Source: Yoonia litorea (GTDB lineage: Bacteria; Pseudomonadota; Alphaproteobacteria; Rhodobacterales; Rhodobacteraceae). Taken from it: a DNA stretch of 64,000 nucleotides. Both the position numbers and the translations under genes were made by a program. The notes under the pieces were generated by a model. That model had not been told where the DNA came from, made no database searches, and saw nothing but the letters and a program-made list of their open reading frames with translations. The DNA lies in NCBI RefSeq assembly GCF_900114675.1, contig NZ_FOZM01000001.1:1302001-1366000 (forward strand). Direction: 5' to 3'. Positions 56,408 to 64,000 of this stretch are shown in pieces; within the stretch, counting starts at the first letter, position 1, and every line of letters begins with the position of its first letter.

Positions 56408-59400
56408 TTAGCTACACCCCGATGTGCCGCCGCAGGTGTTGCACTTCATGCAGGTGCCGTTGCGCACCAGCGTGTAGTTGCCGCATTCGCCGCATGGATC
56501 GCCCTCGTAGCCTTGCATCTTGGCCTTGTCGCGGGCCGAGATGGTGGCGGTGCCGGTCGCAACGACGCTTTCCGTCTTTGTCTCGGTGACGATGGCAGCG
56601 ACGGCTGTCTCTGGCTTGCTCGTGACGGCAGGCGCCGCTTGCAAGGCAACAAGATCCTGCGGCATCCGCTTGCGCAGATAGCCAGTCGAGGAAATCTGCT
56701 TGAGCACTTCGAGGGACCGCGACGCTGCATTCTCAGATGGGGCTTGCACGTTGCTGACACCCTCTTCTTCGCCACGGCCGATATCGTCGAAGGTCGCGCC
56801 CTCTGGCTTGACGTGAGCCAGATCGGTGCGGTCGAGATAGGACACGGCCAACTCGCGGAAGATGTAGTCGAGGATCGACGTCGCATTCTTGATGCTGTCG
56901 TTGCCCTGCACCATGCCCGCTGGCTCGAACTTGGTGAATGTGAAGGCATCCACGAACTCCTCCAGCGGCACACCGTATTGCAGACCGACCGACACGGCGA
57001 TGGCGAAGTTGTTCATCATCGCACGGAAGCCTGCGCCCTCTTTGTGCATGTCGATGAAGATTTCACCCAAAGAGCCATCTTCGTATTCACCTGTGCGCAG
57101 ATAAACCTTGTGACCGCCCACAATCGCCTTCTGCGTATAGCCCTTGCGACGCTGAGGCATCTTCTCACGCTCACGGCTGCGGACCTCTTGGACGATGATC
57201 TTTTCGACGATTTTCTCGGCCAGAACAGCGGCTTTCTCCTGCGGTGTGCCGGATTCGAGGGTTTCCATCGCTTCGTCATCGTCTTCGACCAGAGCGGCGG
57301 CCAGCGGCTGTGACAGCTTGGAGCCATCACGGTATAGCGCATTGGCCTTGATGCCTAGCGACCAGGACAGCTCGTAAGCCTTCTGGCAGTCCTCAATTGT
57401 CGCGTCATTTGGCATATTGATCGTCTTGGAGATCGCACCCGAGATGAACGACTGGGCTGCAGCCATCATGTAGATATGGCTGTCAACACTCAGATAACGC
57501 TTGCCTTTCTTGCCACATGGGTTTGCACAGTCAAAGACGCTGTAGTGCTCTTCCTTGAGGTGTGGTGCACCCTCAAGCGTCATCGTGCCACAAACGTGAT
57601 CGTTGGCAGCGTCGATCTCTGCCTTCGAGAACCCAAGGTGGCGCAGCAGATCAAATGTCGGATCGTTGAGCTTTTCCGCCGGAATGCCCAGCGTCTTGGT
57701 GCAGAACTCTTCGCCCAGCGTCCACTGGTTGAAGACAAAACGGATATCGAAAGCCGACCCGAGTGCGGCCTCGATCTTGTCGAGTTCGGACTGACCAAAC
57801 CCGTGACCGATCAGCGAGGTGTGGTTGATCGCAGGCGCCTGCCCGATGGAACCGTGACCGACCGCATAGGCGATGATCTCTTCAATCTCGGCAGAGCCGT
57901 AGCCCAAAACGTCCAAAGCTGCTGGGACAGACTGGTTGATGATCTTGAAGTAGCCGCCACCGGCCAGCTTCTTGAATTTCACCAGTGCAAAGTCAGGCTC
58001 GATCCCTGTGGTGTCGCAGTCCATGACGAGACCGATAGTGCCGGTCGGTGCAATGACAGACACCTGCGCGTTGCGGTAGCCGTGCTTTTTGCCCAGCTCC
58101 AGCGCCTCGTCCCAAGCTTCAACTGCCAGCTTGACCAGTTTCTGATCAGGGCAGTTGGCGTGATCGAGTGGCACAGGCTTGACCGCCAGCTTGTCATAGC
58201 CGGTGTCCTTGCCCAGAGCGGCCTGACGGTGGTTTTTGATCACGCGCAGCATGTGCTTGGCGTTTTTCTTGTAGCCCGGGAAAGCACCCAACTCGCCCGC
58301 CATTTCAGCAGAGGTCGCATAAGAGACACCCGACAGGATTGCCGTCAGCGCAGCGCACATGGCGCGGCCTTCATCGCTGTCGTAACCGTAGCCCATGTTC
58401 ATCAGCAGACCGCCAATGTTGGCGTAGCCCAGACCCAAGGTGCGGAAGTCATAGGACCGCTGCGCGATTTCCTTGGACGGGAACTGCGCCATCATGACCG
58501 AGATTTCCAGCGTGACAGTCCAGAGGCGTGTCGCGTGGATGTAATCCTCAACCTGAAACTCGCCGTCCTTATAGAATGTCAGCAGGTTCATCGACGCGAG
58601 GTTACAGGCCGTATCGTCGAGGAACATGTATTCAGAACAAGGGTTTGAACCGCGAATCTCACCGTGCTCCGGGCATGTATGCCATGCGTTGACGGTGTCG
58701 TGGTACTGGATGCCTGGATCGGCACAGGCCCAAGCGGCGTGACCAACCTGCTCCCAGAGATCACGGGCTTTGATGATCTTGGCGACCTCACCATTGCGGC
58801 GGTTGACGAGCTTCCAGTCCGCATCTTCTTCGACTGCCTTCAGGAAAGCATCAGTGACGCGGATCGAGTTGTTGGAATTCTGGCCAGAAACGCTGTTATA
58901 GGCCTCGGAATCCCAGTCAGTGTCGTAGGTCGGGAATTCTATGCTGGAATATCCCTGCTTTGCATAGTCCAAGACGCGCTTGATGTATGTCTCCGGAATG
59001 GAGGACTTCTTCGCATCGCGGACTGCCTGCGCCAGCGTTTCGTTTGTTTTTGGATCGTAGGCCGCAACTTCTTCACCATCCCAGGACTTGATGGCCGAGA
59101 AGATCGCGTTGAGGTAACGCGAGTGCATCTTGGAGCCAGCCACGATCGACGCGACCTTTTGCTCTTCAAGCACCTTCCAGTTGATGAACTCCTCAATATC
59201 GGGGTGGTCCGCATCGACGATCACCATCTTGGCCGCGCGGCGTGTTGTGCCGCCCGACTTGATCGCACCCGCAGCACGGTCACCGATTTTGAGGAAACCC
59301 ATCAGGCCGGACGACTTGCCACCGCCTGACAGCGGCTCACCCTCGCCACGCAGTGATGAGAAGTTCGTGCCTGTACCGGAGCCATATTTGAAGAGGCGCG

Positions 59401-60040
59401 CTTCACGGACCCAGAGGTCCATGATGCCGCCATCGTTCACCAGATCATCATCAACAGACTGGATGAAGCACGCGTGCGGCTGCGGATGCTCGTAAGACGA
59501 TTTGGACTTTGTCAGTTTGCCTGTCTTGTAGTCGACATAGTGGTGGCCCTGTGCCGGTCCGTCGATGCCGTAGGCCCAGTGCAGGCCGGTGTTGAACCAC
59601 TGAGGGCTGTTTGGCGCAGCGCGCTGGGTCGCCAACATGTAGCGCATCTCGTCAAAGTAGGCGCGCGCGTCTTCCTCTGTCGAGAAGTAGCCGCCCTTCC
59701 AGCCCCAGTAGGTCCAAGCACCGGCCAGACGATCAAAGACCTGCTTTGCAGATGTCTCGCCGCCGAAAGTCGCACCTTTGGCCGGCGCCGAGCGCCACAG
59801 AAACTCCGGTACACCTTTTTCCTTAACCTTCGTGACTTCAGAAGGCACACCTGCTTTCCGGAAGTATTTCTGCGCAATCACGTCAGATGCGACCTGAGAC
59901 CAGCCTCCGGGGATTTCACAGTTGTCCAGCTTGAACACCACCGTTCCGTCAGGATTCCTGATTTCCGAGGTCGCCGATTTGAAAGCGACGTCTGCATAGG
60001 CGTCCTGACCAGACTTCGTGAAATTGCGTGCGATTTTCAT
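56408..60040 (-). CDS. nrdJ: Adenosylcobalamin-dependent ribonucleotide reductase (class II)
   Basis: A 1210-residue class II reductase that makes dNTPs from NTPs/NDPs with adenosylcobalamin as radical source. Active-site cysteines lie in [34 protein letters not shown] and EGAPHL-flanked regions; [20 protein letters not shown] is a conserved loop. The C-terminus carries a cysteine-rich zinc/redox tail ([27 protein letters not shown]). The ATG at 60038-60040 begins [11 protein letters not shown], the family start; a 62-codon upstream in-frame extension is rejected. No oxygen-dependent class I genes are in the window. Confidence 0.95.
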   Translation of the reverse strand: MKIARNFTKSGQDAYADVAFKSATSEIRNPDGTVVFKLDNCEIPGGWSQVASDVIAQKYFRKAGVPSEVTKVKEKGVPEFLWRSAPAKGATFGGETSAKQVFDRLAGAWTYWGWKGGYFSTEEDARAYFDEMRYMLATQRAAPNSPQWFNTGLHWAYGIDGPAQGHHYVDYKTGKLTKSKSSYEHPQPHACFIQSVDDDLVNDGGIMDLWVREARLFKYGSGTGTNFSSLRGEGEPLSGGGKSSGLMGFLKIGDRAAGAIKSGGTTRRAAKMVIVDADHPDIEEFINWKVLEEQKVASIVAGSKMHSRYLNAIFSAIKSWDGEEVAAYDPKTNETLAQAVRDAKKSSIPETYIKRVLDYAKQGYSSIEFPTYDTDWDSEAYNSVSGQNSNNSIRVTDAFLKAVEEDADWKLVNRRNGEVAKIIKARDLWEQVGHAAWACADPGIQYHDTVNAWHTCPEHGEIRGSNPCSEYMFLDDTACNLASMNLLTFYKDGEFQVEDYIHATRLWTVTLEISVMMAQFPSKEIAQRSYDFRTLGLGYANIGGLLMNMGYGYDSDEGRAMCAALTAILSGVSYATSAEMAGELGAFPGYKKNAKHMLRVIKNHRQAALGKDTGYDKLAVKPVPLDHANCPDQKLVKLAVEAWDEALELGKKHGYRNAQVSVIAPTGTIGLVMDCDTTGIEPDFALVKFKKLAGGGYFKIINQSVPAALDVLGYGSAEIEEIIAYAVGHGSIGQAPAINHTSLIGHGFGQSELDKIEAALGSAFDIRFVFNQWTLGEEFCTKTLGIPAEKLNDPTFDLLRHLGFSKAEIDAANDHVCGTMTLEGAPHLKEEHYSVFDCANPCGKKGKRYLSVDSHIYMMAAAQSFISGAISKTINMPNDATIEDCQKAYELSWSLGIKANALYRDGSKLSQPLAAALVEDDDEAMETLESGTPQEKAAVLAEKIVEKIIVQEVRSREREKMPQRRKGYTQKAIVGGHKVYLRTGEYEDGSLGEIFIDMHKEGAGFRAMMNNFAIAVSVGLQYGVPLEEFVDAFTFTKFEPAGMVQGNDSIKNATSILDYIFRELAVSYLDRTDLAHVKPEGATFDDIGRGEEEGVSNVQAPSENAASRSLEVLKQISSTGYLRKRMPQDLVALQAAPAVTSKPETAVAAIVTETKTESVVATGTATISARDKAKMQGYEGDPCGECGNYTLVRNGTCMKCNTCGGTSGCS

Positions 60041-60674
60041 CTGAACTGCCCCGTTCATTAATGGCCGACGTTGCGGCGTTTCTCCCCACCGCTGTCGCGG
60101 CGCCAAAATCATGCGGAGACAAAAACGATCCGGCCGCTGAGTCCCCAACCTCACCGGTTGGACCTCGCGCCTGTGCCATTTGCGGCACTTGCAGATTGAA
60201 CCTATCCCCTTTTGCCGACACCACATATTGTGTGGCTTGTCTCGGCCCGCACAAACTGGCGCATCTACTGGTAGTGGGTCAACGAGTTTTTAACACAAAA
60301 TGCAGATTTCTTTTGTTGACGGGGTGGGCATCCAATGCCGTTCAAAACGGCGAGTGATTCACACACAGATTTGTCCACGGGTCCTGGCGTCACCCTAGGC
60401 AGGCGAAAAAGTTTGAGATGCGGCACACTTAGGCCAAGCCCTTCATGGATTCGTTGAAGCGGCAGACGCATTGAACTGTATCAATGACATGATTTGTGGT
60501 TCGACAATCTCAAAGGAACACACGGACACTAGCGTGTAGATTTACAACACAGCTGCGTTCGGAGATGGCGAGAGAGTCGCGAGCCGGCGGCATCTTGCGG
60601 CGGCGTGCGGATGCCTGAGGACCGCGGCCACAAAGGCTCATTCAGCCTTCGCGTTGCCAATTGTTTTTGTGAAA
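60041..60674. other. Long intergenic region upstream of nrdJ
   Basis: 634 bases without a supported gene. The left third contains a NrdR-like box; TTGTCCACG around 60372 is a 7-of-9 match to a DnaA box, which could be chance. I looked for cobalamin riboswitch sequences and found none. The right half, beyond the tRNA-Pro 3' end, is featureless to me. Confidence 0.5.
60218..60233. promoter_or_regulatory. NrdR-like box upstream of nrdJ
   Basis: ACACCACATATTGTGT matches 14 of 16 positions of the NrdR consensus as I remember it (ACACWATATATWGTGT) and is nearly palindromic. NrdR represses reductase genes when dATP is abundant. Boxes usually come in pairs about three helical turns apart; I could not find a second good one. 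Confidence 0.6.
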
Positions 60675-60751
60675 TGGTCGGGGCGGAGAGATTCGAACTC
60701 CCGACCCTCTGTTCCCAAAACAGATGCGCTACCAGGCTGCGCTACGCCCCG
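60675..60751 (-). tRNA. tRNA-Pro (anticodon TGG)
   Basis: A 77-base cloverleaf with encoded CCA. Read leftward: acceptor CGGGGCG / CGCCCCG, D-arm GCGCAGCCTGGTAGCGC, anticodon stem TCTGT with loop TTTGGGA (TGG, proline), T-arm GTCGGGAGTTCGAATCTCTCC. Confidence 0.95.
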
Positions 60752-60794
60752 AACCGAGTGCGTCTTTAGCCCCCTATAAATGATTTGAAAACCC

Positions 60795-61271
60795 CTAACT
60801 TTGGGATTTTTCATCACAGGCCAAAATCGCATCCGGCCCAAAGCTTGGATGCTGCATCAGGTCACCTTCAGCAATCCCGAGGCGAGATGAAAGTCCGCCG
60901 TTGATCTCAAGGACAAACTGCACCCCTTCGCCTCCCGGGATCGGTGTGAGGTCCCCGGGAATCGCGTTTTCATGAATTCGCAGGACTTCGCCGGAGGGAG
61001 CGACAAAAATCATATCCAAAGGAATGAGCGTATTGCGCATCCAGAAAGACACAGATTGCGGCCGCTCGTAGACGAACAGCATTCCGCTCAAAAGCGGCAT
61101 CGATTCGACAAACATTAGGCCTTGTGCGCGCTCTTGGACATCGTCGGCGACAGCGACCTGAAAGGTCGCTTGACCCCATTCCCCTTGCACAGTGACTTTG
61201 TCGTCAGCGCAAGCAGCATAGGCTTGCCCACCAAAGACAAGGAACAGAACCGCCGCACATGTCCGGATCAA
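60795..61271 (-). CDS. Secreted DUF192-family protein
   Basis: A 158-residue protein. The signal peptide MIRTCAAVLFLVFGGQAYA is followed by the DUF192 core: AQGLMFVESMPLLSGMLFVY, FWMRNTLIPLDMIFVAPSG and VQFVLEINGGLSSRLGI. The family is widespread and its function unsettled. Its ATG overlaps the stop of the double cold-shock gene (ATGA), so the two are translationally coupled. tRNA-Pro lies 43 bp downstream on the same strand. Confidence 0.88.
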   Translation of the reverse strand: MIRTCAAVLFLVFGGQAYAACADDKVTVQGEWGQATFQVAVADDVQERAQGLMFVESMPLLSGMLFVYERPQSVSFWMRNTLIPLDMIFVAPSGEVLRIHENAIPGDLTPIPGGEGVQFVLEINGGLSSRLGIAEGDLMQHPSFGPDAILACDEKSQS

Positions 61272-61795
61272 TGGATCGCAGCCTCCCAGCCGATCACCTC
61301 AAGCGCCATGCGTCCGCGTTCACCATCAACTATTCGCAAGCCAATCGCCTCGCCTGACTGAAGATCAGCCAGCCCGGACCGGCGTAATACCTCGATATGA
61401 ATAAAGACGTCAGCATTGCTGCCGAAGACGTTGGCAAAGCCAAAACCTTTGGCTTTGTCGAACCATTTCACCCGCGCAGGCTCGATTGGTCGCTGCGCGA
61501 TATCTTCTGGCGTGAATTCTTCCATGTCGCGCAAAGGCGGCGTGGTTTCGTCAGCCGGTGGAATAATTTCCACAACTTCCGTGGCCTGCAGGCCGCGCTG
61601 TGTGTCCTGCACAACAATCGTAATGCGTGATCCGTCGACCACAGAACCCTGTCCAAAGTTCCGCAGCACGTTGGCATGAAGAAGGATATCGCGGCCACCC
61701 TCATCGGCCACGACAAATCCAAACCCCTTGCCGGGATCGAACCATTTGACTTGTCCTTGCAGCTGGCGTTCACCACCAGTCTTCTGCGTCGTCAT
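61268..61795 (-). CDS. Protein with two cold-shock domains
   Basis: A 175-residue cytoplasmic protein with tandem cold-shock domains. The first has GQVKWFDPGKGFGFVVADEG and DILLHANVLRNFG (residues about 14-75), the second ARVKWFDKAKGFGFANVFG and DVFIHIEVLRRSG (about 108-170). Each has RNP1 (KGFGF) and RNP2 (xxFxH-type) motifs for single-stranded nucleic acid binding. Canonical Csp proteins have one domain of about 70 residues, so this is a double form typical of alphaproteobacteria. AAGGG supports the ATG at 61793-61795. A longer in-frame extension is rejected. Confidence 0.9.
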   Translation of the reverse strand: MTTQKTGGERQLQGQVKWFDPGKGFGFVVADEGGRDILLHANVLRNFGQGSVVDGSRITIVVQDTQRGLQATEVVEIIPPADETTPPLRDMEEFTPEDIAQRPIEPARVKWFDKAKGFGFANVFGSNADVFIHIEVLRRSGLADLQSGEAIGLRIVDGERGRMALEVIGWEAAIH

Positions 61796-61905
61796 ATTTG
61801 TGCCCTTGAAACAGCAGTGTTGAGTGCCACTTGCCATCCCCTTCTGACCCGAATCTGAATGAAGTCCCACGGTAACAGTTTTGCTTGGATTGACAAAACC
61901 AACTG

Positions 61906-62511
61906 TCAGGGTGAGAGGCGTGTAATTCTCCACTCGTCTTCGGGATCACCACGCGACCACCGAAACCGGTCGTGTAGCCTGAACGCACCGTCGGACCAAA
62001 ACTCGATCTCGACGGGTACGATGCGGAAACCACCCCAGAACGGCGGACGCTTCGGATCCGAACCCTTCTGAACTGTTAACTTTGCCACCTCTGCCATGAG
62101 CGTTCCTCGGGACGCAAGAGGCTGTGACTGCCTAGAGGCCCATGCCCCCAGACGACTTTGTAGCGATCTGCTTTGAAAATAGGCATCGGCTTGAGCGCCG
62201 TCCTCTTTTCTAACCAACCCGCGGACGCGGATCTGCCTGCGCAAGCTCTTCCAGTGCATGACGAAAGCGGCCTTTTGTGTGGCCTCAATCTCGCGGCCTT
62301 TGCGACTTTCGTAATTTGTATAGAAGACAAAGCTGTCGTCGCTGATGTCTTTCAGCAGCACCATGCGCACATTCGGTAAACCGTCTGTATCAACTGTCGC
62401 CAATGCGATCGCGTTGGGATCGTTGGGCTCTGCCTTCTCGGCCTCGCGCAGCCAGTCCTGCGCGATGGTGAATGGGTCGTCACCAGCAAAGATGCCGTTA
62501 CGGTCGGACAA
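61906..62511 (-). CDS. pdxH: Pyridoxamine-5'-phosphate oxidase
   Basis: A 201-residue FMN oxidase that makes pyridoxal-5'-phosphate. Motifs are [35 protein letters not shown], the FMN-binding region [18 protein letters not shown] and a C-terminal RITRLSP. The start is best placed at the TTG at 62509-62511, giving (M)[13 protein letters not shown], the usual family N-terminus with GGGGAAGGG just upstream. The further 70 in-frame codons have no counterpart. It is divergent from fabI. Confidence 0.9.
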   Translation of the reverse strand: MSDRNGIFAGDDPFTIAQDWLREAEKAEPNDPNAIALATVDTDGLPNVRMVLLKDISDDSFVFYTNYESRKGREIEATQKAAFVMHWKSLRRQIRVRGLVRKEDGAQADAYFQSRSLQSRLGAWASRQSQPLASRGTLMAEVAKLTVQKGSDPKRPPFWGGFRIVPVEIEFWSDGAFRLHDRFRWSRGDPEDEWRITRLSP

Positions 62512-62662
62512 AGCCCTTCCCCAAATTGTTCCCCCACCTGAAACGCTAAGCAGATTCCCTTGACCGCGCAAGAATATTTCAATGCTGCTGCAAGCTTGCC
62601 GCCTGACTTTCAATGGCCTAAACGAAAACCGGAACCAACAACTTGACGCAGAGGAACAGGCG

Positions 62663-63469
62663 ATGACAGCACAGCTGATGGAAGGCAAAAGAGGCCTGAT
62701 CATGGGGCTTGCCAACGACAAGTCGATTGCATGGGGTATTGCAAAAGCTTGTGCTGACGCCGGCGCGGAACTGGCGTTTTCCTATCAGGGCGAGGCGTTG
62801 AAGAAACGTGTGGGCCCGCTGGCCGAGTCGCTTGGATCAGACATCGTCCTGCCTTGCGACGTGGGCGACGAAGACAGCATTGATGCACTCTTCGCTGCGT
62901 TGGAAGAAAAATGGGGCAAGCTTGATTTCATTGTTCATGCGATTGGATTTTCTGACAAATCCGAATTGCGCGGACGCTATGTCGACACCACCCGCGGCAA
63001 TTTCCAGATGTCTATGGATATCTCGGTCTATTCCTTCACGGCCGTGGTCCAGCGTGCTGAAAAGCTGATGACGGATGGCGGCTCATGCCTGACGCTGACC
63101 TACTACGGCGCAGAAAAGGTCATGCCGCACTATAATGTCATGGGCGTGGCGAAAGCTGCACTTGAGGCATCGGTCCGCTATCTTGCCGAAGATCTCGGCA
63201 AGAACGGGATTCGCGTCAACGCCATCAGTGCAGGCACAATCAAAACGCTGGCGGCCTCCGGCATTGGCGACTTCAGATTGATCATGCGCTGGAACGAATA
63301 CAACTCGCCCCTGCGTCGCACGGTCACACAAGAAGAGGTTGGCAAATCCGCTCTCTATCTTCTCTCAGACCTGGGCAGTGCAGTCACCGGCGAGGTGCAC
63401 CACGTTGATGCAGGCTATCATGTCGTCGGGATGAAGGCCGTTGACGCACCAGACATCACAAAGGAATAG
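62663..63469 (+). CDS. fabI: Enoyl-[acyl-carrier-protein] reductase (NADH)
   Basis: A 268-residue SDR-fold FabI that reduces the trans-2-enoyl-ACP double bond in fatty acid elongation. [20 protein letters not shown] is the nucleotide-binding start, and the catalytic Tyr-x6-Lys lies in [20 protein letters not shown]. The substrate tyrosine is in [13 protein letters not shown]. It is the target family of triclosan and diazaborines. The ATG at 62663 follows GAGGAACAGG, and the upstream in-frame start is rejected. Confidence 0.94.
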   Translation: MTAQLMEGKRGLIMGLANDKSIAWGIAKACADAGAELAFSYQGEALKKRVGPLAESLGSDIVLPCDVGDEDSIDALFAALEEKWGKLDFIVHAIGFSDKSELRGRYVDTTRGNFQMSMDISVYSFTAVVQRAEKLMTDGGSCLTLTYYGAEKVMPHYNVMGVAKAALEASVRYLAEDLGKNGIRVNAISAGTIKTLAASGIGDFRLIMRWNEYNSPLRRTVTQEEVGKSALYLLSDLGSAVTGEVHHVDAGYHVVGMKAVDAPDITKE

Positions 63470-63472
63470 TCT

Positions 63473-63628
63473 GTGACGCTGACCGCCCTTCTGACACTCG
63501 CGGGCCTTCAGGCTCTTATTGCGATCAGCCCCGGCCCTGTCCGGCTCTACCGCAAGGGCAAATCATCACTTGACCGCCTCTTCGGTGGTCTCATCGCTGC
63601 TTTGGGCGCTCGCATCGCCTATCAATAA
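63473..63628 (+). pseudogene. Internally deleted LysE/RhtB-family transporter remnant
   Basis: A GTG-started ORF of 51 codons right after fabI. The first part, TLTALLTLAGLQALIAISPG, is the conserved N-terminus of LysE-family exporters with its SPGP motif. It then passes at about PVRLYRKGK into LDRLFGGLIAALGARIA, which is the usual C-terminus of the same family. About 130-150 residues in between are absent with the frame kept, so it is probably a deletion remnant and not a functional exporter. It starts three bases after the fabI stop. Confidence 0.75.
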
Positions 63629-63640
63629 AGGGTTTTCCTC

Positions 63641-64000
63641 ATGTCAGACCGCCTGCCCCACGAAAAAGGCTTTCACATCAGCTGGGATCAGATCCACCGT
63701 GACAGCCGCGCATTGGCATGGCGGTTGGATGGACATGGTCCTGATGACGGCGCATGGCGGGCGATCGTGGCAATCACACGCGGCGGAATGGCCCCTGCCA
63801 TGATTGTCGCGCGCGAACTGGATGTGCGCACGGTCGATACAATCAGCGTCAAGAGTTACGACCACCAGCATCAGTCGGAGGCCAAGGTCCTCAAATCACC
63901 TGACGAGGAGATGATGGGCGACGGGACCGGAATCCTGATTATCGACGACCTTGTCGATAGCGGCAAAACGCTGGAGCTGGTACGGCAGCTTTATCCGAAC
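63641..64000 (+). CDS. gpt: Xanthine (guanine) phosphoribosyltransferase, C-terminus cut by window edge
   Basis: The first 120 codons are present. [39 protein letters not shown] and [10 protein letters not shown] match Gpt-type enzymes, and the PRPP-binding loop [14 protein letters not shown] is complete. The enzyme salvages xanthine and guanine with PRPP. It starts 12 bases after the LysE remnant; TTTTCCTC rather than a clear Shine-Dalgarno sequence precedes the ATG. Confidence 0.92.
   Translation, partial: MSDRLPHEKGFHISWDQIHRDSRALAWRLDGHGPDDGAWRAIVAITRGGMAPAMIVARELDVRTVDTISVKSYDHQHQSEAKVLKSPDEEMMGDGTGILIIDDLVDSGKTLELVRQLYPN

Noticed and set aside
57476-58648. A 390-codon open frame opposite nrdJ
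   Set aside because: The opposite strand encodes recognisable NrdJ motifs throughout; this frame has no domain or start signal.
60041-60674. Small RNA or hidden gene between nrdJ and tRNA-Pro
   Set aside because: Short open frames exist, but none has a Shine-Dalgarno sequence plus protein-like composition, and no clear promoter-terminator pair frames an RNA gene.

Overview
This is a gene-dense, moderately GC-rich chromosomal segment from an alphaproteobacterium, most likely a marine Rhodobacteraceae (Roseobacter group). The gene content supports this: a CckA-type hybrid kinase, an agl-type alpha-glucoside cluster, a B12-dependent NrdJ reductase, parts of a split cobalamin methionine synthase with a RamA-like activator, a Fur/Mur regulator without the usual metal-binding cysteines, and a cobA/cobB/cbiD/cobK cluster. 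I see no rRNA, prophage, insertion sequence, CRISPR array or replication origin. The segment looks like ordinary core chromosome in many short, often overlapping operons, and both end genes (glpD and gpt) are cut by the window edges.

Region by region. 1-6.3 kb: glpD and its DeoR-type repressor glpR on either side of a long palindrome; ppx-rlmE; then a one-carbon operon (small unknown protein, MetF-like reductase, methyl-H4folate:corrinoid methyltransferase) behind a structure-rich leader. 6.3-16.4 kb: a sugar island, with aglE-F-G-A-K facing left and a LacI-type regulator, a GH1 beta-glucosidase and glucokinase facing right; two GCGC-centred palindromes lie in the divergent promoter. 16.5-23.5 kb: cckA; guaB-rsmB; a TetR regulator translationally coupled to a GT1 glycosyltransferase. 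23.6-31.2 kb: the RamA-like corrinoid activator, tRNA-Gly with ridA close behind it, a prepilin-peptidase-like protein lacking its catalytic aspartates, zwf-pgl-pgi, and an HNH nuclease. 31.4-38 kb: esterase, AlkA-type glycosylase and cobK-cbiD, divergent from cobA-cobB, then an MFS transporter.

38-45.3 kb: cysS-cimA-squalene synthase-like protein, a SoxR module with a perfect SoxR box, an aminotransferase, and an outer-membrane barrel. 45.4-56.3 kb: anmK/tyrS, phzF-like, fur/mur, a DMT transporter, eno-GNAT, a lipoprotein, a DUF985 cupin, a CPA2 antiporter and a secreted PilJ-domain protein. 56.4-64 kb: nrdJ with a NrdR-like box, tRNA-Pro, a double cold-shock protein coupled to a DUF192 protein, pdxH (TTG start), fabI, an internally deleted LysE remnant, and gpt.

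How it fits together: imported alpha- and beta-glucosides are hydrolysed to glucose, phosphorylated by Glk, and can enter the zwf-pgl branch or be isomerised by Pgi. The window also encodes makers of cobalamin (cobA, cbiD, cobK, cobB) and B12 users (NrdJ, the split methionine-synthase module with its reactivator). Recurring themes are 4-base ATGA gene overlaps and regulator genes whose start codons lie beside palindromic operators without a visible Shine-Dalgarno sequence.
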